Shown here: piece by piece, positions 34,692-43,255 of the stretch
Layout: each line of letters begins with the position of its first letter
Numbering within the stretch: the stretch's first letter is position 1
NCBI RefSeq assembly: GCF_017676345.1
Contig: NZ_JAFFZM010000017.1
Span: 1-64,000, forward strand
From: Streptomyces smyrnaeus
GTDB lineage: Bacteria > Actinomycetota > Actinomycetes > Streptomycetales > Streptomycetaceae
Length of the DNA: 64,000 bases
Direction of reading: 5' to 3'
Program-made: the position numbers and the translations under genes
The notes under the pieces: generated by a model
Seen by the model: the letters and a program-made list of their open reading frames with translations, nothing else
What the model was told of the DNA's origin: nothing
Database searches by the model: none

Positions 34692-34952
34692 ACGTTTCCT
34701 TCCACGTAGGCGGCGGCACGTCCCAGGACGCCCGCCCGGTCCTTGAACTTCCCCAGCGCGGCGTCCCGGCTGGAGTACGGTACGCCCCGGACCCTACCCG
34801 TCTCATGATCGTGGTCCACCTGCTCGGCCGGTTCCGCGTTCTGCGTTCCGCGGACTGCCGGTGCCGCACGCTGCTGCGGACCCGGGACGGATCGGGCGGA
34901 CGCCGAACCGGACGTCGAGGAGCGTGTCTGGCCGCTCCCCGACGCGGTTCAT
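34643..34952 (-). pseudogene. Decayed endonuclease VII-like gene between pup and prcB
   Basis: The frame ending at 34643 reads EQVDHDHETGRVRGVPYSSRD, then AALGKFKDR...RAAAYVEGNVWKPKLVARGVYLLPS. This is the recombination endonuclease VII family core (usually VDHDH-TGRVRG-LCF-CNAALGKF). The two Cys zinc ligands expected after VRG are Ser or Tyr here. The frame has no usable start upstream of that core (a TGA at 34949-34951 precedes it). The plausible N-terminus (ATG 34952) is in another frame and stops early. I read it as a frameshifted, zinc-site-less remnant that fills the 307-bp gap; an unusual functional variant cannot be excluded. Confidence 0.6.
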
Positions 34953-34998
34953 CGCTTCGACTCCCCCTCGTTCACGGTCACCCGTTCAAGAGTGTGGA

Positions 34999-35217
34999 CT
35001 ACTGTCCACCCTTCTGAACGAAGGAGCGCACGAAGTCCTCGGCGTTCTCCTCGAGCACGTCGTCGATCTCGTCCAGCACCGAGTCCACGTCGTCCGAGAG
35101 CGCCTCCTGGCGCTCCTTGAGGTCCTCGGAGACCTGCGCTTCCTCGGTCTGCTCCTCGGTCTCCTCGGTGTGGCGCGTGGACTTCTGCTGTCCGCCGCCG
35201 GTGTCCTTGGTCGCCAT
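34999..35217 (-). CDS. pup: Prokaryotic ubiquitin-like protein Pup
   Basis: 72 aa from ATG 35217 (GTGAGGG upstream). Disordered, Glu-rich, with the central coiled-coil segment SDDVDSVLDEIDDVLEENAEDFVRSFVQKGGQ that binds Arc. It ends in GGQ, so Dop must deamidate the terminal Gln to Glu before ligation by PafA. It sits between dop and prcB as in other actinobacteria. Confidence 0.98.
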   Translation of the reverse strand: MATKDTGGGQQKSTRHTEETEEQTEEAQVSEDLKERQEALSDDVDSVLDEIDDVLEENAEDFVRSFVQKGGQ

Positions 35218-35362
35218 TTCCCTCACCCCGCTCGGTTCGGTGGTGTACGCGGAACGTACAAGATCAGACCCTACAAGCAGGGACTGACATCGGCTCCTTC
35301 GTTGTTACAACGTCCGACAACCACCTCGATGATTCCCGGACCACGGACCGAATAGCCGCGAT

Positions 35363-36874
35363 TCAGCCGCCCGAAAGCACCTTCACCAGCTCTTCCGCGG
35401 TGCGGCAGCGGTCCAGCAGCTCCTTGACGTGGTTACGGGTACCCCGCAGCGGCTCCAGGGTAGGGACCCGTTGCAGAGAGTCACGGCCGGGCAGGTCGAA
35501 GATGACCGAGTCCCAGGATGCGGCCGCCACGTCGTCGGCGTACTGCTCCAGGCAGCGGCCGCGGAAGTAGGCGCGGGTGTCCTCCGGAGGCTTGAAGGCG
35601 GCCTCCTTGACCTCTTCCTCGGACAGCAGCCGCTGCATGCTGCCGCGGGAGACCAGACGGTTGTACAGGCCCTTGTCGGGGCGTACGTCCGCGTACTGCA
35701 GGTCCACCAGATGCAGCCTGGGGGCGTCCCAGTCGACCCCGTCACGGCGGCGGTAGCCCTCCATCAGCTCCCGCTTGGCCACCCAGTCCAGCTCCCCCGC
35801 CAGGCTCATGGGGTCGCGCTCCAGCCTGCCCAGCACGTCCTCCCAGCGGGCCAGCACATCCCGGGTCTGGTCGTCCGCGTCGGCACCCCAGCGCTCCTCG
35901 ACGTACTTGCGGGCCAGCTCGTAGTACTCCATCTGGAGCTGTACCGCCGTGAGGGTGCGGCCGTTGCGAAGGGTGATCAGCCGTTCGAGTGTGGGGTCGT
36001 GCGAGACCTGGTGCAGGGTGCGTACGGGCTGGTCGACGGCGAGGTCGACGGCGATGAAGCCGTCCTCGATCATGGACAGCACCAGCGAGGTCGTGCCCAG
36101 CTTGAGGTAGGTGGAGACCTCCGAGAGGTTGGCGTCCCCGATGATCACATGCAGCCGCCGGTACTTCTCGGCGTCCGCGTGCGGCTCGTCGCGGGTGTTG
36201 ATGATCGGCCGTTTGAGCGTGGTCTCCAGCCCGACCTCGACCTCGAAGTAGTCGGCGCGCTGACTGAGCTGGAAGCCGTGCTCGCTGCCGTCCTGCCCCA
36301 GCCCCACCCGTCCGGCTCCGCACACGACCTGCCGGGAGATGAAGAACGGGGTCAGATGCCGCACGATCTCCGAGAACGGGGTCTCTCGTTTCATCAGATA
36401 GTTCTCGTGCGTGCCGTAGGAGGCGCCCTTGTTGTCGGTGTTGTTCTTGTAGAGGTGGATCGGGCTGGTGCCGGGGACCTCGGCCGCGCGCTCAGCGGCC
36501 TCGGCCATGATCCGCTCGCCCGCCTTGTCCCACAGCACGGCGTCCCGCGGGTTGGTGACCTCGGGGGCGCTGTACTCCGGGTGGGCGTGGTCGACGTAGA
36601 GCCGGGCTCCGTTGGTGAGGATGACGTTGGCCAGGCCGATGTCCTCGTCCGTCAGCTGGCTGGCGTCGGCCGACTCGCGAGCCAGATCGAAGCCGCGGGC
36701 GTCCCGCAGCGGGTTCTCCTCCTCGAAGTCCCAGCGGGCGCGGCGCGCCCGGTGCATCGCCGCCGCATAGGCGTTGACGACCTGGGACGAGGTGAGCATG
36801 GCATTGGCGTTGGGGTGGCCGGGCACGGAAATGCCGTACTCGGTCTCGATGCCCATTACGCGCCGTACGGTCAT
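35363..36874 (-). CDS. dop: Pup deamidase/depupylase Dop
   Basis: 503 aa. GIETEYGISVPGHPNANAML carries the conserved Glu strand. The segment about 35-75 (AAMHRARRARWDFEEENPLRDARGFDLARES) corresponds to the Dop-specific loop absent from PafA. KNNTDNKGASYGTHENYLMKRETPF and TRDEPHADAEKYRRLHVIIGDANLSE are shared with PafA. It converts Pup-Gln to Pup-Glu and removes Pup from substrates. 145 bp separate it from pup. Confidence 0.97.
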   Translation of the reverse strand: MTVRRVMGIETEYGISVPGHPNANAMLTSSQVVNAYAAAMHRARRARWDFEEENPLRDARGFDLARESADASQLTDEDIGLANVILTNGARLYVDHAHPEYSAPEVTNPRDAVLWDKAGERIMAEAAERAAEVPGTSPIHLYKNNTDNKGASYGTHENYLMKRETPFSEIVRHLTPFFISRQVVCGAGRVGLGQDGSEHGFQLSQRADYFEVEVGLETTLKRPIINTRDEPHADAEKYRRLHVIIGDANLSEVSTYLKLGTTSLVLSMIEDGFIAVDLAVDQPVRTLHQVSHDPTLERLITLRNGRTLTAVQLQMEYYELARKYVEERWGADADDQTRDVLARWEDVLGRLERDPMSLAGELDWVAKRELMEGYRRRDGVDWDAPRLHLVDLQYADVRPDKGLYNRLVSRGSMQRLLSEEEVKEAAFKPPEDTRAYFRGRCLEQYADDVAAASWDSVIFDLPGRDSLQRVPTLEPLRGTRNHVKELLDRCRTAEELVKVLSGG

Positions 36875-37056
36875 GCTTCCCTCCTTGCCTGACGGCGGCC
36901 CGCCGGTGGACCACCGTTCAAGTCCCGCTGCGCATCCGTCCCGTGTGCGGCCCCCTCCTGCGCACTGCGCGTCGCGGCGGTAGGGAAGAGCCTATGACGC
37001 ACGGAGGGGAGTGGGGAGATCACTCTGCGGACTTCCTTGACGCTCCGGGAAACGAT

Positions 37057-37093
37057 CCGGCTGCGGGTACCCCGGGCGGGGACCCGCAGCCGG
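37057..37093. terminator. Strong hairpin downstream of arc
   Basis: CCGGCTGCGGGT (37057-37068) pairs perfectly with ACCCGCAGCCGG (37082-37093), and CCCC/GGGG (37070-37073, 37078-37081) extends it past a bulged A. It lies 13 bp after the arc stop, so dop is probably transcribed separately. Confidence 0.8.
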
Positions 37094-37105
37094 AATCGGT
37101 CCTCG

Positions 37106-38872
37106 TTACAGGTACTGACCGGTGTTGGCGACGGTGTCGATGGACCGGCCGGTGTCCGCACCCTGCTTTCCGGTGACGAGGGTGCGGATGTAGACGATCC
37201 GCTCGCCCTTCTTGCCGGAGATGCGGGCCCAGTCGTCCGGGTTGGTGGTGTTGGGCAGGTCCTCGTTCTCCTTGAACTCGTCCACGCAGGCCGACAGCAG
37301 ATGGGAGACGCGCAGGCCCTTCTGGTTGTGGTCCAGATACGCCTTGATGGCCATCTTCTTGGCACGGCCGACGATGTTCTCGATCATCGCGCCGGAGTTG
37401 AAGTCCTTGAAGTAGAGGACTTCCTTGTCGCCGTTGGCGTAGGTGACCTCCAGGAAGCGGTTCTCCTCCGACTCCGCGTACATCTGCTCCACGACCGACT
37501 GGATCATGGCGTCGCAGGCGGCCTCCAGGTTGCCACCGTGCTCGGCGACGTCGTCCGCGTGGAGCGGCAGGTTCGGGGTGAGGTACTTGGAGAAGATGTC
37601 CTTGGCGGCCTCGGCGTCCGGGCGCTCGATCTTGATCTTCACGTCCAGCCGGCCGGGACGCAGGATCGCCGGGTCGATCATGTCCTCGCGGTTCGAGGCG
37701 CCGATGACGATGACGTTCTCCAGGCCCTCCACACCGTCGATCTCCGAGAGCAGCTGCGGGACGATGGTGTTCTCCACGTCCGAGCTCACGCCCGAGCCAC
37801 GGGTGCGGAAGAGCGAGTCCATCTCGTCGAAGAAGACGATGACGGGCGTGCCCTCGCTGGCCTTCTCCCGGGCCCGCTGGAAGACGAGCCGGATGTGCCG
37901 CTCGGTCTCACCCACGTACTTGTTGAGCAGCTCGGGGCCCTTGATGTTGAGGAAGTAGCTCTTCCCCTGGGGCTTGCCGGTGACCTCGGCGACCTTCTTG
38001 GCGAGCGAGTTGGCCACCGCCTTGGCGATGAGCGTCTTGCCGCAGCCGGGCGGGCCGTAGAGCAGGACGCCCTTGGGCGGGCGCAGTTCGTGCTCCCGGA
38101 AGAGGTCCGGGTACAGGTACGGGAGCTCGACGGCGTCTCTGATCTGCTCGATCTGTCCGGTGAGGCCACCGATCTTGGTGTAGTCGATGTCGGGGACCTC
38201 TTCGAGGACCAGTTCCTCGACCTCGCTCTTGGGTACGACCTCGAAGACGTAGCCGGAGCGGCTCTCCAGCAGCAGTGCGTCCCCGGCCCGCAGTGTGGTG
38301 TTCAGCAGCGGCTCGGCGAGGCGTACGACCCGCTCCTCGTCGGTGTGGCCGACGACCAGCGCTCGCTCTCCGTCGTCGAGCACTTCCTTGAGGGTGACGA
38401 TGTCACCCGCGCGCTCGAACTCCATGGCCTCGACCACGTTGAGCGCCTCGTTCAGCATGAGCTCTTGGCCGCGCTGCAGGGACTGCAGGTCGACATTGGG
38501 GCTGACGTTCACCCTCAGCTTGCGGCCTCCGGTGAAGATGTCGGCCGTGTCGTCCTCGTTGGCCTGCAGGAAGACTCCGAAGCCCGCCGGCGGCTGGGCG
38601 AGCCTGTCGACCTCTTCCTTGAGGGCGACGATCTGGTCACGTGCCTCGCGGAGCGTGTTGGAGAGCCGCTCGTTCTGGGCGGACACACCGGCCAGGTTGG
38701 TCTGCAGCTCGACGATCCGCTCCTCGAGAATACGAGTGTGCCGCGGAGAGTCGGCGAGCTTGCGGCGCAGGACGGCGATTTCCTGCTCAAGGTAGGCGAT
38801 CTGGCCGGACGGGTCTTCGGAACCCCGACCGGGCCGGATGCCGCGGTTGGTGTCGTCGTCGTGGGCTGCCAC
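37106..38872 (-). CDS. arc: Proteasome-associated AAA ATPase Arc (Mpa)
   Basis: 588 aa from GTG 38872 (GGAGGAGG upstream; a GTG three codons earlier is also in frame). An N-terminal coiled coil (about 25-90) captures Pup. Tandem OB folds (about 95-225) are followed by an AAA module with Walker A GPPGCGKT, Walker B IVFFDEMDS and Arg fingers in RPGRLD. The C-terminus ends GQYL, an HbYX-like tail with penultimate Tyr that docks into the alpha ring. It unfolds pupylated proteins. Confidence 0.97.
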   Translation of the reverse strand: MAAHDDDTNRGIRPGRGSEDPSGQIAYLEQEIAVLRRKLADSPRHTRILEERIVELQTNLAGVSAQNERLSNTLREARDQIVALKEEVDRLAQPPAGFGVFLQANEDDTADIFTGGRKLRVNVSPNVDLQSLQRGQELMLNEALNVVEAMEFERAGDIVTLKEVLDDGERALVVGHTDEERVVRLAEPLLNTTLRAGDALLLESRSGYVFEVVPKSEVEELVLEEVPDIDYTKIGGLTGQIEQIRDAVELPYLYPDLFREHELRPPKGVLLYGPPGCGKTLIAKAVANSLAKKVAEVTGKPQGKSYFLNIKGPELLNKYVGETERHIRLVFQRAREKASEGTPVIVFFDEMDSLFRTRGSGVSSDVENTIVPQLLSEIDGVEGLENVIVIGASNREDMIDPAILRPGRLDVKIKIERPDAEAAKDIFSKYLTPNLPLHADDVAEHGGNLEAACDAMIQSVVEQMYAESEENRFLEVTYANGDKEVLYFKDFNSGAMIENIVGRAKKMAIKAYLDHNQKGLRVSHLLSACVDEFKENEDLPNTTNPDDWARISGKKGERIVYIRTLVTGKQGADTGRSIDTVANTGQYL

Positions 38873-39146
38873 GGTCCTCACCTCCTCCAGGGGGAGCTGG
38901 ACGCTTCGACCCTACCTGGGCCGGTGCGGGTTGAAACCCCTAGATCACAAAGACGGTCGGGGTGTGTCCGATCTTCACCCTTGCGCACTCCCTCAGGACT
39001 GGGAATACCCACCCACAACCATCTGAAAGCGACGGGTATGTGACCGGTTGCAGTGTCGAGACGTTCAACACCCTTCAAGGGCCGCACTGTTTCGGCCCGA
39101 GCGGGACTTGAGACGGCGGCTTCGCGCGGCGCCTCAGGAGGGCCCG

Positions 39147-39698
39147 TCAGACGCTGACGCCACCGCCGGCCACCGGGCCCGGACGGAGGGCGAACTTCCC
39201 CTCCCGCCACTCCCACTTGACCGTACGCCGCTTGTCGGGACAGCAGCGCGGCACATCGGCGGAGGAGTAGCCGAGGAGGGTCGCGGAGATGGTGGTACCC
39301 CGCACGGCGAGGTCCCGGACCGACATGCCCTCCCGCTGCTCGACGAGGGTGGCGGCGATCCGCGGCCGGCGGTCCTCGGCGGGGCCGGAGAGCACGAAGA
39401 CCGCGCTGGGCGGAGTGCCCCCGTGCGCCCGGCAGCGGACGACCGCGACGGTCTCCGTCGCGCTGTCGCCGTCGAAGTCCGCCGCGGCCTTGTCGAGTAC
39501 GTCGATCCCGGCGCCGGCCGGGCCGCAGTCCAGCGGGTAGCGGGCCTGTGCCGGGTCCGGCGCTCGGCCCGGGGCCTTTGCGGCCGTGGTGGCGGTGGCG
39601 GGCTGGAGCAGCGCGGTGCCGCCGAGTACGGCGGCGAGGGCTGCGGCAGTGGCGAGCCAGTGGACGGCACGGGTGCGGGTGTGCGGCAGTTCCGTCAC
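39147..39698 (-). CDS. Secreted hypothetical protein
   Basis: 183 aa from GTG 39698, chosen because it begins a clear signal peptide (HTRTRAVHWLATAAALAAVLGGTALLQPATA); longer in-frame extensions are low-complexity. The mature part has LDKAAADFDGDSATETVAVVRCRAHGGTPPSAVFVL, resembling an FG-GAP/VCBS-type calcium loop (DFDGDSATE), and Cys in DCGPAG, RCRA and PRCC. It lies between arc and trmI. No function recognised. Confidence 0.72.
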   Translation of the reverse strand: MTELPHTRTRAVHWLATAAALAAVLGGTALLQPATATTAAKAPGRAPDPAQARYPLDCGPAGAGIDVLDKAAADFDGDSATETVAVVRCRAHGGTPPSAVFVLSGPAEDRRPRIAATLVEQREGMSVRDLAVRGTTISATLLGYSSADVPRCCPDKRRTVKWEWREGKFALRPGPVAGGGVSV

Positions 39699-39955
39699 TC
39701 GGGGTGACTCCTGGCGGACGAGACGGCGGCGGAGGTGCTCCGCATCGTGCCATACGTCACACCGCCGCGGAACCGCGGGGTCCCCTTCTCCCGGGCCCCT
39801 CCCCCGCACCAACGCCGCAGCCCCGCACGCCGGTTCGGGTCCCGGGCCTTGCCCGGGACCTCTCACGTACCCGGCATGGGGGCTGCGCTTGCCCACCCTG
39901 CTCCAAGGGGCAGCCCCTCAACCGGAACAGCCGAGAGGGGGAGGCCTGGTGCCGT

Positions 39956-40861
39956 CTAGGCCCGGCCGCCGCCGGACTGGCTGCCGGGGCCGGTGTAGTC
40001 CTCCCCGTACGCGCCCTTGGCCGGGCGGCGCCGGCGAAGGGGCGGCTCGACGCCGTCGGCCAGCCGACGGGCCGTGAGCAGGAAGCCGGTGTGGCCGATC
40101 ATGCGATGGTCGGGCCGGACGGCGAGGCCCTCGATGTGCCAGTTGCGCACCATCGTCTCCCAGGCCTGCGGCTCGTTGAACGTCCCGAACTCGCGGATCG
40201 ACTCGACCATGCGCGCCATCTGCGTGGTGGTGGCGACATAGGCGCACAGGATGCCACCGGGCACCAGCGCCTTGGAGACGGCCTCCAGGCACTCCCAGGG
40301 CGCGAGCATGTCGAGGATGACGCGGTCCACGTCGGGGTCGCTGAGGTTGTCCTGGAGGTCACCGACGGTGAGCGTCCAGGCCGGGTGGGGGCTGCCGAAG
40401 TAGCGCTCCACGTTCTGCTGGGCGATCTCGGCGAAATCGGCGCGGCGCTCGTAGGAGTGGAGCATGCCCTGGTCGCCGATGGCGCGGAGCAGGAAGGTGC
40501 TCAGCGAGCCGGAGCCGACCCCCGCCTCGACGACGCGTGCGCCGGGGAAGATGTCGGCCATGGCGAGCACCTGTCCGGCGTCCTTGGGATAGACGACGGC
40601 GGCTCCCCGCGGCATGGACAGGACATAGTCGGGGAGCAGTGGACGCAGCGCGAGGTAGGCGACGTTTCCGGTGGTACGGACGACACTCCCCTCGGGCGCA
40701 CCGATCAGCTCGTCGTGGGGGAAGGCTCCCTTGTGGGTGTGGAAGCTCTTTCCCTCTTCGAGGGTGATCGTGTAGTGGCGTCCCTTGGGGTCGGTGAGCT
40801 GGACCTGGTCCCCGACCTTGAAGGGCCCGCGACGGCGGGCGGCACCGGTCGGTTCGGACAT
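39956..40861 (-). CDS. trmI: tRNA (adenine-58-N1)-methyltransferase TrmI
   Basis: 301 aa from ATG 40861. An N-terminal beta-barrel (FKVGDQVQLTDPKGRHYTITLEEGKSFHTHKG) precedes a Rossmann methyltransferase with SAM motif VVEAGVGSGSLS (about 118-129), the acidic SYERR and catalytic-region LDMLAPWE. It methylates A58 in the T-loop, so in principle a T-loop mimic such as the RNA at 12638-12729 could be a substrate. Adjacent to the proteasome genes in most actinobacteria. Confidence 0.93.
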   Translation of the reverse strand: MSEPTGAARRRGPFKVGDQVQLTDPKGRHYTITLEEGKSFHTHKGAFPHDELIGAPEGSVVRTTGNVAYLALRPLLPDYVLSMPRGAAVVYPKDAGQVLAMADIFPGARVVEAGVGSGSLSTFLLRAIGDQGMLHSYERRADFAEIAQQNVERYFGSPHPAWTLTVGDLQDNLSDPDVDRVILDMLAPWECLEAVSKALVPGGILCAYVATTTQMARMVESIREFGTFNEPQAWETMVRNWHIEGLAVRPDHRMIGHTGFLLTARRLADGVEPPLRRRRPAKGAYGEDYTGPGSQSGGGRA

Positions 40862-40892
40862 ACGCACAGCCTAGCCGGTCCGCAGGGTGCGG

Positions 40893-42179
40893 TTAGCCGC
40901 CGGGCCTGCTGCCGTCCTGGTCCGGGCGCTTGGCCATGGCCTCCACGAACGCGCGCTCGACATCGGCGGTGGACAGCACCCCGTAGATCTCGCCGGTGTC
41001 CTCCACCACCAGGTACTCGGTGGCGGGGGTGGCGCGCAGCCACTCCAGCAGGTCCTCCCCGGCCAGCTCGGCGGGGACCCGCATGCCCTCCTTGAGGTCC
41101 TGCGCGAGGGTGCTGACCGCGACCCAGGGGCGGCGGTGCTCGGGGACGGAGGCGATGGCCGCCTCCCGCACCAGCGAGAGCGGGTCGCCCTTGCCGTCGA
41201 CGACGACCAGCCCGCGGGCGCCCGCGGCGTTGGCCCGGCGCAGCGCCTCGGACAGCGGGGTGTCCGTCTCCACCGGGACCGCACGCCGGGTCAGCGTGCG
41301 GGCGCGCAGCTCGGGGAGGCGCTCGCGCAGCCTGGCCATCCGCAGGCTGTTTCCGGCCCCGGTCCAGATGATGGCGGCCAGGATCGCGGCGAGCAGCGCG
41401 TCGGTGAGGGAGTCCGTACCGCTGACGCCGTCCCTGGCCAGGCCGCCCGCGTGGGTGGCCAGGGGAAGGCCGATCAGCACGGTGACGGCCAGCGCCCGGC
41501 CGATCCAGGCGGCGGCGACGGTGCCGGTCATCGGCTTGCCGGTGATCTTCCAGATGACGGCGCGCAGCATCCGGCCGCCGTCCAGCGGGAGGCCGGGCAG
41601 CAGGTTGAAGGCCGCGACCAGGAGGTTGGAGAACATCAGCCCGGCCAGCAGCACACCGGGGACGCTGCGGGGTTCGACCGCGTGCATGGCGCCGTAGAAG
41701 ACACCGGCCAGGGCCAGGGAGAGCAGCGGTCCCACGAACGCGAGGACGAATTCGCGCCCCGGGGTCTCGGACTCCTTCTCGATCTCGGAGACGCCGCCGA
41801 AGAACTGCAGCTGGATGCGACGCACCGGCAGCTTGAAGCGGAGCGCTGCCACCGTGTGCGCCAGCTCGTGGACGAGGACGGAGGCGTAGAAGGCGACGGC
41901 GAAGAAGAGCGCGATCAGATAGCGGACGACACCCAGATGGGGCAGCACGCGGTCGAGCTGGCCGCCGAAGACCCAGGTGATCAGGATGGCGACGAGGAAC
42001 CAGGACGGTGCCACGTAGACGGGGACCCCGAAGGGACGCCCCATCAGGATTCCGCCGCCCGGCGGGTTGGGGCGTACGGGTTTACGGGGAACCGGCCGAC
42101 GGCGGTTCGGCTCGTCGGGGCCGTCGCCCTCGCCGGAGCCGCCGGCTGGCGGCTTCCCGTCGTTGTCCTCGTCCGCCAC
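40893..42179 (-). CDS. Site-2 protease family protein (M50) with CBS pair
   Basis: 428 aa from GTG 42179 (AGGGGAA upstream). A Pro/Arg-rich cytoplasmic N-terminus is followed by about six membrane helices with the zinc motif HELAH (VLVHELAHTVAAL) and the third ligand in NLLPGLPLDGGR. The C-terminal ~125 residues form two CBS domains (ALRRANAAGARGLVVVDGKGDPLSLV; ATEYLVVEDTGEIYGVLSTADV). The family cuts membrane-embedded anti-sigma or other regulators; the CBS pair may sense adenylate. Divergent from the nuclease gene; the TrmI gene follows 32 bp downstream on the same strand. Confidence 0.9.
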   Translation of the reverse strand: MADEDNDGKPPAGGSGEGDGPDEPNRRRPVPRKPVRPNPPGGGILMGRPFGVPVYVAPSWFLVAILITWVFGGQLDRVLPHLGVVRYLIALFFAVAFYASVLVHELAHTVAALRFKLPVRRIQLQFFGGVSEIEKESETPGREFVLAFVGPLLSLALAGVFYGAMHAVEPRSVPGVLLAGLMFSNLLVAAFNLLPGLPLDGGRMLRAVIWKITGKPMTGTVAAAWIGRALAVTVLIGLPLATHAGGLARDGVSGTDSLTDALLAAILAAIIWTGAGNSLRMARLRERLPELRARTLTRRAVPVETDTPLSEALRRANAAGARGLVVVDGKGDPLSLVREAAIASVPEHRRPWVAVSTLAQDLKEGMRVPAELAGEDLLEWLRATPATEYLVVEDTGEIYGVLSTADVERAFVEAMAKRPDQDGSRPGG

Positions 42180-42309
42180 GGGTTCCCCTCTGCTGCTTCC
42201 CTCGGGCCCCGCTGCGCCGCGCGGCTGCCGAATCATCTTCAGGTTGGCGATCATCCGACGCGAGGGGGTCTGCCGTCGATGGTAAGTGTCCGCTGTCAGT
42301 GGTGGGCCG

Positions 42310-42315
42310 TAGGGT
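42310..42315 (+). promoter_or_regulatory. -10-like TAGGGT suggesting a leaderless nuclease mRNA
   Basis: TAGGGT ends 8 bp before the nuclease ATG (42324), and no Shine-Dalgarno sequence is present there. Transcription would begin at or next to the start codon. Confidence 0.35.
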
Positions 42316-42323
42316 CTTACCCC

Positions 42324-43217
42324 ATGAGAACCAGCGCGGCCACACCGCCGACCTCGCTGTCGCCCTCCCGGGCGGGGGACTTCATGCAGTGCCCGCTGCT
42401 CTACCGCTTCCGGGTGATCGACAAACTGCCGGAGAAGCCCTCTGCCGCCGCCACCCGGGGGACGGTGGTGCACGCCGTGCTGGAGAGACTCTTCGACGCC
42501 CCGGCCACCGAGCGCAGCGCACCGCGGGCGCGCGCCATGGTGGCCGGGGAGTGGGAGCGGCTGCTGGCCAAGCGCCCGGAGCTGGCCGAGCTGTTCGCCG
42601 AGGACACCTCGGACGGCGCCCGGTTGGCGCAGTGGCTGGCCGACGCCGAGGCGCTGGTGGAGCGGTGGTTCACCCTGGAGGACCCCACCCGGTTGGAGCC
42701 GGCGGAGCGCGAGCTGTTCGTGGAGGCGCGGCTGGACTCGGGGCTGCGGCTGCGCGGGATCATCGACCGGGTGGATGTGGCGCCCACCGGCGAGGTGCGG
42801 ATCGTCGACTACAAGACGGGCAAGGCACCGCGCCCGGAGTACGCCGAGGGCCCGCTGTTCCAGATGAAGTTCTACGCCCTGGTGCTGTGGCGGCTGCGCG
42901 GGGTGGTGCCGCGCCGGCTGCAGCTGGTCTTCCTGGGCAGCGGCGACGTCCTCACCTACGACCCGGACGAGCGCGATCTGCAGGCCACCGAGCGCAAGCT
43001 GCTGGCGCTGTGGGACGCGATCGAGCGGGCGACGGAGACGGGCGACTGGCGCCCCAGGCCGAGCAAGCTGTGCGACTGGTGTGACCACCAGGCGCACTGT
43101 CCGGAGTTCGGCGGCACTCCCCCGCCCTATCCGCTGACGATCCAGCCCCGGCTGCCCGAGCCACGGGAGGAGCCGGAGTCGGAAGGGCAGCGGGCCGCGG
43201 CCTCGGGGGCTGAGTGA
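42324..43217 (+). CDS. RecB-family PD-(D/E)XK exonuclease, Cas4-like
   Basis: 297 aa. The nuclease core has GTVVHAVLE, a GIIDRVD strand and VDYKTGK (PD-(D/E)XK-type Asp and Lys), then QMKFYALVL. Four Cys residues (MQCP near 22 and CDWCDHQAHC near 250-259) match the Fe-S cluster ligands of AddB/Cas4-type nucleases. There is no helicase domain and no CRISPR array nearby. A DNA repair role is likely. The -10 directly before ATG suggests leaderless expression. Confidence 0.87.
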   Translation: MRTSAATPPTSLSPSRAGDFMQCPLLYRFRVIDKLPEKPSAAATRGTVVHAVLERLFDAPATERSAPRARAMVAGEWERLLAKRPELAELFAEDTSDGARLAQWLADAEALVERWFTLEDPTRLEPAERELFVEARLDSGLRLRGIIDRVDVAPTGEVRIVDYKTGKAPRPEYAEGPLFQMKFYALVLWRLRGVVPRRLQLVFLGSGDVLTYDPDERDLQATERKLLALWDAIERATETGDWRPRPSKLCDWCDHQAHCPEFGGTPPPYPLTIQPRLPEPREEPESEGQRAAASGAE

Positions 43218-43255
43218 GAATGGGGCGACCGCTGCCGTCCCCCTGAGGAGTTCCC

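Noticed and set aside
34672..34869. 65-codon minus-strand ORF before prcB
   Set aside because: It is the wrong frame of the endonuclease VII remnant; the family signature is in the frame ending at 34643.
36871..37365. 164-codon minus-strand ORF between dop and arc
   Set aside because: It crosses the terminator and overlaps the end of arc in another frame; Arg/Pro/Thr composition typical of a shadow frame.
42324..43217. CRISPR-Cas4 adaptation gene
   Set aside because: Cas4-like cysteines are present, but no cas1/cas2 or repeats occur in 64 kb; a stand-alone RecB-family nuclease is the simpler reading.
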